This document shows, in pieces, positions 45,771 through 57,590 of a stretch of 64,000 nucleotides of DNA. A program made the translations under genes and the position numbers. Below the pieces are notes generated by a model that searched no databases, had not been told where the DNA came from, and was given only the letters and a program-made list of their open reading frames with translations. The number at the start of each line of letters is the position of its first letter. The first letter of the stretch is position 1. The stretch is from Welwitschia mirabilis. Its lineage: Eukaryota > Gnetophyta > Gnetopsida > Welwitschiales. The stretch is taken from the NCBI GenBank assembly GCA_051453625.1, contig JBOZIK010000001.1, positions 106,006,018 to 106,070,017 on the forward strand, given 5' to 3'.

Positions 45771-47560
45771 TTAATATCATTCATTTTTTATACATTCATT
45801 CTATGTACAAATATTTAAGAATTAGTCTTAAAATCTAAACAAATTAATTATTAGATGTTTACTTAGTCTAATATACTTTAGAACAATAAGAGATTTATGT
45901 TAGATAAAACATTTGTGATTTATATGTTTTTTATATTAATGTGTTTTCCCTAATGGGAAAAACTCTTAAATCCAACTAAATAATGTAGTTTAATTACTCT
46001 AAAGAAAACATTATCAATATTTATAATTATTTTATTGAAGATTCACATATTTTTATGTAATATGCAAAACTATAGTATGCCACATTCGATATGTCTTATC
46101 CAATTATAATTCCTTTAATGTAACTTATTTTCTTAATAATAAAGTATTTCACTTATTTTCAATCTTTGTGAATTTAAGTCTTTTTTGTTCTTTCTTAAAG
46201 TTTGCCTATACTTTATTTTACTTTTACCCTAAAACCTCCAATCTGATATAGAGAATAATCATGAATACAACATTGAGATAAATCATAGAATTGAATATAT
46301 GATACTTATTAAAGAGACTATTCTAGTACTTGTGAATGAATTCAGTGTTAAAATGCTACTACAGAATAAGAAGTCAAAGAAGAGATGTCTCACCTCTATG
46401 ATAAAAAATGCATTTAGGTTGTGTTTTATAAAATACATAAAACTTACATTGAAACTACAACATTTAAAATATGAGAATATTTTTTTCTTTTTAATTCTAT
46501 AAGGACTAGAAGATTATCTAGATGGACAATTGTCTAAAAGAGAAGATAATAAAGAATTCTTAATCATACTCATCTTAACAATGAATTCCAATAACAAAAT
46601 TCTTTAGTTTATGATATAAAAGAATCCAATGATAATTGAACCTTTATGGAGAAAACCTCTAAAGTAACAAATTAAGAATATAACTACTAAATGGTTATGA
46701 AGCTCTCAACTTCATACTCGAAGATATGAAATATTTCACACATCTAAAGAAGAAGGTCATCAACCTAAAAGCATGAATTAAAGGAAAACTTACTACTATG
46801 AACAAAGAAATAATTGAGATCACCTTGTTTTAAGCCTTGCTTCCAAAGTTTAATGTGTTTAATAAATCATTAAAATGTCTTAATAAATAATGTTCATTTC
46901 AATAGTTCATACTAAAAATAAATCAATTTAAAATAGAGTTAAAGAAGAAATAACAAAAAATGAAATTACGATTTACTACATATATAGAAAGATGCAAAAC
47001 TAAGATATAAAAAACTAAAATTCTTCTATAAAATGATTTTCCATTCATAAAATCACTATTTTAAAGATCGAAAGGATCCACAAAACATGGTTTATAGACT
47101 TAAATCATCAACCATATTAGCAATAACAAGGAATCCTTCAAAAATACTAGGCTGATGCCGAATAGCCTCATGAAACACATGATAATTAGTAATGAAACAA
47201 AGCTAAAATTTAATTAATCAAGAAATATGAAACTACCCTTTCTCGCATTGATAAGTATCATTTATATTTTGAACTTATAATATTAGTTTTATCTCTACTT
47301 TAATATGATTATGAAATTAAGTTAATTAAAAAAAGAATGAATCACATTGCACTATAGAAAATACAACCCAACATATTAAAATAGTTTACGAAAAGAAAAT
47401 TTTGTTTCTACAAGTGAATAGAGCTAATCAAAAATCTCTTTTAACTAATGATATGTATGAATTAATGCTCTAACATTAGAGTATAAGACATATGAACTTT
47501 AATGTTTTTAGAAAATTACATCAACTAAGTGATAAAATTTTAAATCTCAATACTAAAGGT
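45771..47560 (+). other. Unassigned; possible copia LTR and gag remnants
   Basis: This lies between the RNase H end of G1 and the integrase of G2, where a 3' LTR of G1 and the gag of G2 would be expected. An open stretch at 46299-46502 (MILIKETILVLVNEF) has no recognised domain. No LTR partner was found. Nothing more can be supported. Confidence 0.3.
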
Positions 47561-48330
47561 CTATTCTATAAGTATTGTTAAATAGATAAAATACAACATA
47601 ATATAATTCTTAAAAATAAGAGAAGAAATGAAAACATGAAAGTCAAATTAATACATAATGATTTGTATGAACCATTACCTATTTTGTTTCTTAAAAATGA
47701 AAATGATTTTCTTATTTTCATTAATTACTATAGTGAGATGTATTTTGTAAAGTACTTATGAAAGAAATATCAAACTCTTAATTCTTTTCAAGATTTTCAT
47801 ACATTAATTAAAAATAAAAAGAACCACAAATTAAGACACTTAGAATAAATGTAGGATAAGACTACATCTTATATTCCACAACTCAAAGAAATGGCTAAAT
47901 AAGAAAACAAATCAAACATGGAAAAACATAAGACATTTTATTTAAAAAATGCTTCCTCCATTTCTATGAACATAAACTATTATAATAGATGTTTATCTTT
48001 AAAATAGACTTCTTATAGAATCTCTAAAAGCATATTTTCCAATATGAATATGGTATGTTAAGGTATTATCCTATAATCATCTAATAACTTTTGAAAGTAA
48101 ATATTTTTTCACATTCTATAGTAATGAATCAAGCTATAAAACAAAGATAAAAGTTATTTTATGATTGATCACTTGGATAAAATATATTCTATTAAGCATG
48201 AAACTTTGTTTCTAAATATATCATTATTATCCAAGGTGTTATTCTCAATGAGATATCCATCATTAATAATCTTATTTTCTATCTAGCATTTGATGATTTG
48301 ATTTTAAAAAAAGAATAGGTATTAAAAGTT
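47561..48330 (+). pseudogene. Copia G2 integrase
   Basis: Near 47640-47830 the frame reads KVKLIHNDLYEPLPILFLKN, FLIFINYYSEMYFVKYL and LNSFQDFHTLIKNKKNHKLR, matching the copia integrase core (..IH.D..GP........YF..FIDD.SR...VY.LK......F..F......Q....I...R.D). Near 47870, TSYIPQLKEMAK.ENKSN corresponds to T..YTPQQNGVAER.NR, and YYNRC near 47980 to the YI.NR motif. D of FIDD is Asn here. Confidence 0.85.
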
Positions 48331-49017
48331 AGATGGATCAGATTTCAAATGATTAGTGTTAGATAATGAAACTATGAAAATAATAGATGATACTATTAAT
48401 GATGAAAAATTAACTTCATCAATAGATGATAGTGATGAACAAGTCCATTCTACCAGATGAATCATGAATTCCATGTTGGGAAAAATAATTTCATAATGTG
48501 TTACATGAAGATAAAGGAAGTTTATTAAAAGAGCATTCAAATTAAACCACATAAAGTAGAAGATAATTCGTTTATACTATTAATTAAATACACTAACAAA
48601 GAGCCAACAATTATAAAATAATATATTGAAAGGACATAATAAATCATAGAAATTTAGAAAGAAATATGATATGTGCATGAAGAATTAACCATGAAAACTC
48701 ATCAAAGTAATAAAAAATCTAATTAATATGAAATAGTACTTCATATTAAATATAACAAGAATGATACTATCAATAAGGCTAAATTTTTTATCGAATCTTT
48801 TATGAAAATAAGGGATTGATTACAATGATGAATTTAAATCACAATAAAATTTCTACTATATGAACTATTCTTTCTATTAGTACAATAGAGTGTATTCTAA
48901 ATTGATATCAAATCTATACTCCTAACTGAAGATCTTAAAAACAAAATCTATTTAATTCAACCTAAAGAATTTTAAATTAAAGGTCCTAAAACAAAACTCT
49001 ATGGACTAAAAAATACT
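48331..49017 (+). pseudogene. Copia G2 linker and RT N-terminal part
   Basis: A weak Asp/Ser-rich linker near 48350-48450 (DNETMKIIDDTINDEKLTSS in one frame). RT then starts: IDIKSILLTEDLKNKIYLIQ near 48900 (QLDVK.AFL.G.L.E.IY..QP), PKEF.IKG and KLYGLKNTYML near 48990 (VC.L.KSLYGLKQ.PR). The RT is cut off here, before its catalytic box, by the gypsy LTR fragment. Confidence 0.8.
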
Positions 49018-49021
49018 TACA

Positions 49022-49430
49022 TGCTATAAAGTAAGTGTTATGATGCCAAATTAAATATATTTGATGGGGTACTTTGAGTAATTTTGCAATACGTATAGCT
49101 ATCTTTAGATGGACTTATAATGATTATGGAGAATGAATGAGATGACCATGAAAACATGCAATTCTGGGGATATTTGAAGGCACTTCACATAGATTTTGAC
49201 ACTTAGCACTTTGAGGAGAAGACAATAATGCAAGAGGTTCATTTCTCTTAGCTAGAAGCTTTAAGAAGGTTTTTATTCCTAATATCATCTAGATGACATC
49301 CAGGATGATGTTTATGCTCATATGGACTAAAACTATGAGGCTAATTATGGGGCTGCAGACTGACGAGTCATCTTCCATTTGTGGGTGTCATCCCTATAGT
49401 CATCTAGACAAGAGGTAGGACGACAACTAT
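49022..49430 (+). repeat. Gypsy LTR fragment of the element A/B family
   Basis: GCTATAAAGTAAGTG followed by TGATGCCAAATTA at 49041 matches the polypurine tract and LTR start of element A (GCTAAGTAAGGGG...TGATGCCAAATTA). TTTGATGGGGTACTTTGAGT follows as in A and B. It is cut at 49430 by the H complex, so only about 390 bases of U3 are present. It contains TCATCTAGATGAC palindromes. Confidence 0.75.
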
Positions 49431-51056
49431 TGAAACATCCTAGAATTTTTAACTCAAAACTATGAGCTTAAACATTTAAAAATGTTGTTATTAAATATTT
49501 GAGTTAAGTATTCTTATATGAATCTATATGCATGCAAATAAAATACATTCTTAAGTATCTTTTAAAGGTAAAAAAGATAAATAACTCACATAATGTTTAA
49601 ATACAATAGAAAATGTGCCTTTCTTTAATTCCAGGATAGCACAAGTATCATATCTTAAAAGTCAATCATAATATATAATACCTTACAAGTTACTAGGATG
49701 AACAAATCTTCTTTTTTTACAATTTCTCATACACAAGCTAGAAAAATCAACATTTTAATTGCCCTTCTTGGCAAGCCAAATTAGCATTTTCTATGCTCCA
49801 CTTAACCATCTATTAAACACAAATAGCATGGTGTGAAAATTGTAACCTTCACAGTTCCTAGTTTGGCCCATATCAAGGTTTTAGATAAGGGGTTTTCCAA
49901 GATCAAGAAGGGATCCTCAAGAAAATTGAATGACCAAAATGTCATATCAGTTACAATAATCCAAATACATATTTTCAAATATCAATAATCTAAGAATATA
50001 TAATGATAGAATTCTCTATTAGAAAGATTTCAAAAATATCCATTTGTCTAGAGGTTTATTCCTATGGCCAATAAGAACCCTTAAAATGGAATAAACTCTT
50101 TAAATCCATGAAGAAATCATGTCATGCGCAACTAAACAGGTTAACTTCCATGGCCAATGAGAGCCCCTCAGGTGGCTTAACTCTTGATGCTACATAATTT
50201 GGTTACTTTGTAAGTTTTAAGCATAGAATTATATTCACGGCCCAATTAATACATGCATAAAAAATACTTATAAGAATAAGCAAGCAGAATGCATGAAACA
50301 TGTAAAAGATGGAATAATTAATTAGAACATCTATGAAATGAAAGAGAAGAACCATACAAGAAAATAATAAAATACCATAATGATACAAGAAAATAATCCA
50401 AGAATCATAAACCATATAAGAAAGGGATCAAAGAAACATAAGCCATATAAGAAAAGATTCAAAGAATAAAAAGTCAGACAAGAAAGCAATCAAAGAACCA
50501 TAATTCATACAAGAGTGAAATAAAAGAAAATAACAATCATACAAGAAAATAGATTAAGACATAAAATCATATCCAAATTAAAATGAAGATTTGAAAAATC
50601 ATAAAGATTTCAAGGCTCAAAGGTTCAAGGGCTTATCCAAGCTCCAAGGTTTAGTAGCAAAGGCTTCTTCAACATTGAAAGTGAGGGAAAAGAAGAAGAA
50701 GGTTTCTATTTACAATTGAGGATTGGTGGAATGTGTCCTGAGAATATGAAGACAAATCATCATAAAGGAGAGTGGTCAAGGTGGTGGAAGTTGGTAAAGA
50801 TTCAGTAACCACCCTTATTCCATTTCTTGCTAGACCACCAAGTGCATTTATATCTCAATAATAAATAACAATGCTCCTCATGAAATTTTTAAAATAAGAC
50901 AAAATTTACAAAACCCTATTTAAACCATTATCGAGATAAAAGTTTAATATTTACAAAATTTTAACCACAAGAATCATAATTAAATTATAAAAATTTTCAA
51001 CAAGGGCAATATTATGACTACTACAAAATGTGAGGTATTATTGCATAAAAGTTTTA
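49431..51056 (-). repeat. LTR H1
   Basis: It matches H2 and H3 from TGAAACATCCTAGAATTTTT onward to GTGAGGTATTATTGCATAAA, where a 100-N gap cuts it about 140 bases before the expected end. It contains an AGAACCATACAAGAAA-type short tandem stretch at 50345-50575. An open stretch at 50203-50415 (-) is LTR sequence, not a gene. Confidence 0.8.
50345..50575. repeat. Short tandem repeats (about 35 bp) in LTR H1
   Basis: ACCATACAAGAAA(A/G).AATC.AAGA recurs every 30-37 bases, imperfectly. The same block is found in H2 (about 54665-54800) and H3 (about 61075-61330). Confidence 0.75.
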
Positions 51057-51156
51057 NNNNNNNNNNNNNNNNNNNNNNNNNNNNNNNNNNNNNNNNNNNN
51101 NNNNNNNNNNNNNNNNNNNNNNNNNNNNNNNNNNNNNNNNNNNNNNNNNNNNNNNN
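51057..51156. other. Assembly gap (100 N)
   Basis: Run of 100 N at the right edge of LTR H1; real length unknown. Confidence 0.99.
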
Positions 51157-52620
51157 CACTTGATTTATGGACTTGACTCCCTTTAGTTATGGCTATACCT
51201 ATTTTTCATGACATTTTCTCTCTTTGATTTTGTTGCATTATAGCTTGGATAGATTACTTAATATTATGGATGATATGAAGATCTATTTTCTTATGATTAT
51301 GCCATTTTTTAATCCTCTTTTTATTATATCCTTTTTTTGGCATTTGATAATATTTCTTTATGTGATGGACAAATTGCTTTAAGTTGTAGATGTAAGTATC
51401 CCTCTAATTCTTAGGTTCACCTCATAGCTTATTAACTTTCTTCTGCTACTCATCCTTTCTCGATCATGGCATATTCGGCATCATCTTTTAAAGGGTATTA
51501 TTTAATGATTCATATTCTTTCACACCTCTTCTTATCACTAGGATCATGGCCAACTTCCAAGTTACATTTTAAGATGATAAATTATGGAAGGTTTGGCATG
51601 AGAATTTTATGTCAACCATGTGTATTTATAGTTACAAAAATAAATTCTTAATGCATGATCATACACCTCTTCAAAATCTAGCTAAAGAAGCTTCTTGATA
51701 AGATATTGATAAAAATTTGATAGAGATTATGTAAAAATCTATCACTTATTAATATAAAAAGTTGGATAATCAGATCAAAATAAGAAACACAACTTTTATA
51801 CTTTGAAGAACACATTTCAGTTCAAAAATTATCTAAAGATTACTAATTTCAAAACTTACATGAATACTATGCATTATGAGAAATGAAAGATGAGATAATT
51901 GATTGCATAGATGTAAGACATCAAGGAAAAGGTAGCAAAGATTGATTTACAAAAAGAAGTTTGCATTCATTATTTCAACTTAATTTTTTATTATTCAGAA
52001 GAGTCTTCTTTGTGTATTTATATTATGTCTTTACATGGTAGTAAGAAATTGAATAATATAACTTTTGATACACTTAGTATGAATCTCATTTTCACTAATT
52101 CTCAGTTTAACTTTTTGGACTCTTCTTACTCTAACGTACATGCAAAGTTTCTCATTCTTATGATCTTCCTTATTAAAATAAATAGTCTGCTAAATAATGC
52201 CATTTACAAAAGGAATTACGTCATGATAAGACTCTATAGAAATATCCAAATAAAAAGCCTAATTAAACTCAACAAAACAAGAAGCAAATGTAAAATGCTT
52301 CCACTCCTAATAAGAACAAATATTAGTTCTCTTAATGACATTATGATCAAGTTAAATAACCAATTAATCTTAATAAAAGACATTAATATCATTGATCTTA
52401 TCATAAAAATATGTATTCTATTGATTTTAATTATGAACTTATCATTTGCCCATGAAATTTTTAGGTAAATTATGCTTAATTGAAAGACCTTGCTTAACAT
52501 GAATATATTTAGGGCTAAAACATTAGCACTGCTATCTAGTACTACTAGCATTACAAGTCATTCTATGTAAATTACCTTGAAGCTTACAATATTGGCTTGT
52601 CAAGGAAATTTGATTATGGG
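51157..52620. other. Unassigned internal sequence between H1 and H2
   Basis: It does not match the internal regions right of H2 or H3. Open stretches at 51466-51651 (+), 52010-52468 (+, MCIYIMSLHGSKKLNN) and 52234-52551 (-) have no recognised motif and A+T-driven composition. It may be another element trapped in the complex. Confidence 0.3.
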
Positions 52621-53590
52621 GTTGATTCAATCCCTCATTATAAATCAATTTCATTCTAAACAACACGTGATAGTGATGACAAGGATCTGCAAAGTGACAT
52701 TTGGTAGGACTAAGTAGGATAATAGTAGAGACACATGGCTATGACAGTAGTTGGTAATAGCATCAGCATCTAGGAGCATCATCATAGGAATATTTACCAA
52801 ATAGAAAAGAAGATAAACTATCCTATCTAATATTATGATTGTATAACCATCCACCTAATGCTCTAAGCCAAGGCCTTGTAACCACTCCTTACCCCCATAT
52901 TTTCCTATAAAAGGGTCTTAAACCTTTGATTGTATCATCTTTGACTTGGAGAATTGTAGAAGCTTGAAGCACCAATCATAATGGCTTTTTAAGTAACTCT
53001 TTGGGGAAGTAAGCTAGTCTTTAGGATTTCTTGAGGAGTTCTTTAGTGTCTTTCTTTTATTATTATAACGTGCTTTTATTTTTGAAATACATAAGTTGTT
53101 TATCTTTTATTTTAAATCATAACTCATTTTATATTTGAGATGTTTAGGAAGCAAATTAACCATTAAGAATTATTTTTAATTAAATGAGCTCTTTTAATAC
53201 TTGATCTAAGTCTTTTAATTTTATGGATGTTAAGTAATAAAGTTTTTACTTTTCATTGTTACTTTAAGGCTTAGAAGATCAAGTGGCAATTAAGTTCACC
53301 ATTACTTATATGATAAATGAGATTATGTTACTATAATCTAAGCCAAAACATTTGAGGATTCATTGGATAAGATTAAAGTGAAGGATTATTTGGAAGATAA
53401 AGTGGTGATACCTTAGAGCTAACTTGCTTCTCTTCTCTCTTAAGTTGAAGTTTCAACTTAAACTCTAAAAAATTACTTATTTCTCCTCTTTTATTTTCTT
53501 AAAATTTATACTTGTATTAAGTTTAAGTTAGTGCAATTCTGAATCACTACCCATGTTATCCTTGAGAAAGAATAATAACTAAGTGCAAAA
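52621..53590 (+). repeat. Possible LTR of another element (TATA-bearing)
   Basis: CCTATAAAAGGGTC at 52910 is a good TATA box, preceded by U3-like repeats of AGTAG/GATGAC words and followed by a T-rich U5-like stretch. The end GAATCACTACCCATGTTATCC near 53540 resembles the GAATC.CTCCCTGTGG-type sequence at the ends of Athila/Tat-like LTRs. No second copy is present, so the call is tentative. Confidence 0.35.
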
Positions 53591-53639
53591 TTAGTTTTTG
53601 TTACACCCAAATTTGTATAGTTGAAAATTTTTAAACTTT

Positions 53640-53707
53640 CTCTTATACCAAATTGTAATACTCGGATTTCTACAATTGAAAATTCAAACTAGCTTTAATA
53701 CCAAATG
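53640..53707 (-). promoter_or_regulatory. Primer binding site region of LTR H2, duplicated
   Basis: On the - strand, TTTGGTATTAAAGCTAG directly after the LTR matches TTTGGTATCAGAGCCTAG (tRNA-iMet complement). About 45 bases further, TTTGGTATAAGAGAAAG repeats it, with shared AATTTTCAA neighbours. Confidence 0.65.
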
Positions 53708-55425
53708 AAACATCCTAGATTTTTAATCCAAAACTATGAGCTTAAACTTCCACAATGCTTTTATTAATTATTTAAGCCAACTTTTCTTAAATGGATTTAT
53801 GTGCAAACAAAAATACATTCATAAGTAACTTTTACAAGTTAAGAAGATAAATAACTTACATTATATTAATATATAAGAGAAAATATATATGTTTCCTTAA
53901 TTCTAAGATAACTCAAGTATCATATTGACATCATATGTCAAAAGTCAACTACAAGATATAATAGATTACAAGTTACAAGGATGAACAAAACACTCCATTT
54001 TAACAATTTCTCATGCTTAAGCTAGAAAAATCAATAGTTTTAAATGCCCTCCTTGGTAACATAAATTAGCTTTTTCTATGCTCTACTCAACTACCTATTA
54101 AACAAAAATAGCATGGTGTGAAAACTGTAACTTCACAGTTCCCAGTATGGTCCATGGCAAGGTATGGAATGATAAGGGTTCTCAAGTGAAGAGAGATATA
54201 AAGAATTAACTAGAAATGACTATGACTTCATTTAAATTTATCTTACTTTACTATTACTCCATAACATAATTTGGTAATCTAGTTGCATACAATCTGAGAG
54301 GAACAAATGGTAAATTGATGACATTTTTCCTATTAATCTTGGAAATTTGGTCCCACGACCTTAGGACTTCCTTCAGAGAGTACCACTCCCTATAGTTTGA
54401 ATAACCAGTTACCCTAGCCAGTTTTAGTTTTCTTTTTAAAAATCATTAGCTAAGGTCGATAACCAAAACAAGCCAAATCAATAACCCATCCTAATACTTA
54501 GACAAGATTAGAAGGATTGTGGTATAAGTATGTAAGACAACACTAACATAAGGCATATGTAGTCTAAACAGACCATGAAAACTTCATTGGTATGCAAGAA
54601 TAACCTTTCAAGAATCTCACAAATATCGAGATTATTTAAAAATAAAGATTGTTTGAGATGTAAAATATAAGGATCATGCAAGAAAATAGAAGAAAGACCA
54701 AGAACTATACAAGAATAAAATAAGGATCATAAAAACCATACAAGAAATAAGACGAATGATCGTAAACCATACAAGAAACAAATCGAAGAACCATAAATCA
54801 TGCCTAAATTAAAACAAACATTTGAGAACTTTTGAAGATTTCAAGGCTCAAAGTTTAAAGGCTTATTCAAACTCCAAGGTTTGATAGCAAAGGCTTCTCC
54901 AAAAGCAAAAGTAAGGAAAAATAAGAGGATGGTCTTATTTATAACTGAGGTTTGGTGAAATGCGAAGGGTCATGAGAATATAAAAACAAAACTTTATAAA
55001 GGAGGATGGTTGAGATGGCAAAAGTTGGTAAACATTTCCTAACGACCCTTATTCCATTCTTTGCCAGGTCATTGGATGCATTTACATCTCAGTAATAAAT
55101 AATAATGCTCATCATGCAATTATTACAATAACAAGTAATTTTCAAAAACCATTTTAAAAGTATTTTTAGATATAAGTGCAATAGTTACAAAATTTTAACC
55201 ATAATAATCATAATTAAATCATAAGAATATTCAATAAGGGCAATATTATGACTACTACAAAATGTGAGGTATTATTGCATAAAATTTTCACAATAAAATT
55301 ACACCACTAGAAATCTTAAAATAAATACATACAATAATTTGACTAGCTTGAAGCTCTATAACAAAAAAATTTATTTTAATTAAACTTTTAGGCTAAATCT
55401 CTGAACCTTGAAAGTCTGGACATGA
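53708..55425 (-). repeat. LTR H2
   Basis: About 1.7 kb. On the - strand it starts TGTCATGTCCAGACTTTC after the tract TATTAAGGGG and ends CTAGGATGTTTCA. It aligns with H1 and H3 throughout (for example GTGAAAACTGTAACTTCACAG, AAGGCTTCTCCAAAA). Confidence 0.8.
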
Positions 55426-57590
55426 CATTATTCGACCCCTTAATAGGTTTCCTCCTCAAAACTGAGCTATAGTGCATCTATTTTATATTCTCTTAATCAT
55501 TGTACTTCCAAAGTTGAATTTACCTTCCTTTAATGCCATATAAATTGTTGAAAATTTTGTCTAATGTCTTGCTAATTAATCATCATGATAATACCAATCA
55601 TCTTTAGTGTCTGGAATGATCAAGCATGTACAAATTTCTCTTCTTCCTCTACCCTTCACTTGATTTCATGGCATATGCTCTAAAAGTTGTATTATATACA
55701 TATCAACTTCAAAATTTATCAAACTCTTTTGCTATACATGAACTTCAATCTTCCCCATTTTTAAGGTCATAATGCTTACTTGATTATGAAAGACATTATG
55801 AGCTAGCATATCTTCATGAGAGGTTCGATAAAGATCACATAATTGCATTTTCAAAGAACTTCTAAAAACTCAATTGAATATACTTATAGATGATTAAAAA
55901 CCATTCAATTCAATAAGCCAAAATATCTCAATGACCTTCATGCTTCAATCAAAATCAAAATAAACTTAAGTTATTAAATCCAAATTGTAAAATCAAGTAT
56001 TGCAACATAAAAAGCCCTTACTCCAAACCATGATACTCATCTCTAAATATTTTTATGTAGAAATCCCCTAAGTCTAAACTCGTAAATTATAAGTCTCTTC
56101 CACTCTATACTCCTTTGTTATGAGATTCATTCAACATTTCTATTTCTATTATCTTAGTTGAATTTCCACTTTAAAATTTAATATGTACTTAACAATTCCA
56201 GGATAAAATGTGTGATATGTAATAAAGCTTACTAACATATATATCTACTTTTGATAAAGGAAAAGCAATAAGACGTTGAAGTAAGTGGATCTTTAAATTA
56301 GTTGTGAAGATAACTAGATAATGAACTATAGAAATCTAGGTTTCTAAAATAATTATGCATTAAAAGAAATCTAGAACTCCAAAAGTTTCTTTAAAACATA
56401 ATTAGGAAGTAAACATTGAAAAGAATCATTTTATTCCTTTACACAAAAATTGTGCTATATGAAATAGATCTAAACAAGAGACACCACCACCATTAATGAT
56501 ATTTCTAATTCTTATTTGCATGGATCATAGAACACCAAAGACTAGAGTTTAAATGGCCTAATATTATTATTTTCACCAAGAATATTTTGAATCTTTGGAA
56601 CTAAATATTCATGAAAGAATTGAAATAATGCAATCATCTCTTATAACTAAATCCTTCCTTGAAGTTTTATCTCAACTGCAAGTCATTCAACATCAAAAGA
56701 GTCTTCCTTAGATATACTATTTTACTAGAGTAATCATAGACTCTCATTTCTACATTTTATTTATGCTTAAAACCAATAGAGGAATCCTTCTCAACAAGTT
56801 GGATACCTCATTGGTATTTCAAATATCTATCAATATACATATATATGCATCCAATAAAGCAGTCCTATATTATGTTCTTGTAGAATGTGATTTTGCTCAT
56901 AATCGAAAAGACATTTAATGATAGATTAGAGTAGATGTAAACATCAAAAATATTTGTTAAGAAAAGAATTTTAAAAACTAGGAATTGATTTCTATAATTT
57001 ATTGTAATTATAAAAGATATTATATATTTTTTATATGTATATGAGGTATATCAATCTAGCACTTTTGTTCTTAATTTGAATAAATCTCCTATTTGTTTTT
57101 AATGCCTTTAAGATTCCATGTTCCCAAAGAAATCATATCATTGTGAGTGGAACCCACCACCATTACAATATAGGAAAATATATTGAAATAACTTGTCAAA
57201 TATAACTTGTCAAATATTTTGTGTGCATTAAGAGCAGGAATCTTCCATAGAATGTTACTGTGCATCACCAAAATTCTCTCCCGAGACTTAAAATCCATAG
57301 GACTAAAGTCTATAACTCCATAATGGTTACCTCTGAAATGAAAAAGAAGAAAGAATTGCAATCTGCCAGGTGTATATCTCATATGCGAAACTACTCCCTG
57401 GAGTTTGCCTGGATACTTGCACTTGGTCTGAAAGGCATGATGTGCTCAGTGATAAGTTCGAGAACACCCTTCAAGTCTTCTACTCATCATACAGTGGCCT
57501 TTGCGCTTATAACCACGTGCCCTCACTGTTGACCCAACAAATAGTTAAGTAGAAATTCAGATGCCAAATCAAGCTAAGATATAAAATGGA
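55426..57590 (-). other. Internal 3' region of the H element, copy 1
   Basis: Matches 61926-64000 almost end to end in order and spacing, for example CCTTCCTTTAATGCCAT, CTTCAATCTTCCCCATTTTT and TGTGCATCACCAAAATTCTC. Nearest the LTR the - strand has AGTTTTGAGGAGGAAACC and TTAAGGGG, which recalls the pol end plus polypurine tract of plant chromoviruses. No integrase motif is readable. An open - strand stretch at 57089-57382 (MRYTPGRLQFFLLFHFRG) is unrecognised; the other copy has stops in it. Confidence 0.65.

Noticed and set aside
50345-50575. Regularly spaced short repeats that might suggest a CRISPR array
   Set aside because: Repeats are imperfect, there are no unique spacers of constant length, the block recurs in three LTRs, and the context is a plant nuclear genome.
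52010-52468. A 152-residue + strand frame, the longest without N
   Set aside because: Ile/Leu/Asn-rich as expected from A+T-rich sequence, overlaps an equally long minus-strand frame, and shows no family motif. Kept only as part of an unassigned segment.
57089-57552. Overlapping frames on both strands in a better preserved stretch, possible host exon
   Set aside because: The colinear copy at 63500-63900 has stops and indels in the same frame, and no splice-site pattern or domain was recognised. Kept as unrecognised internal sequence.
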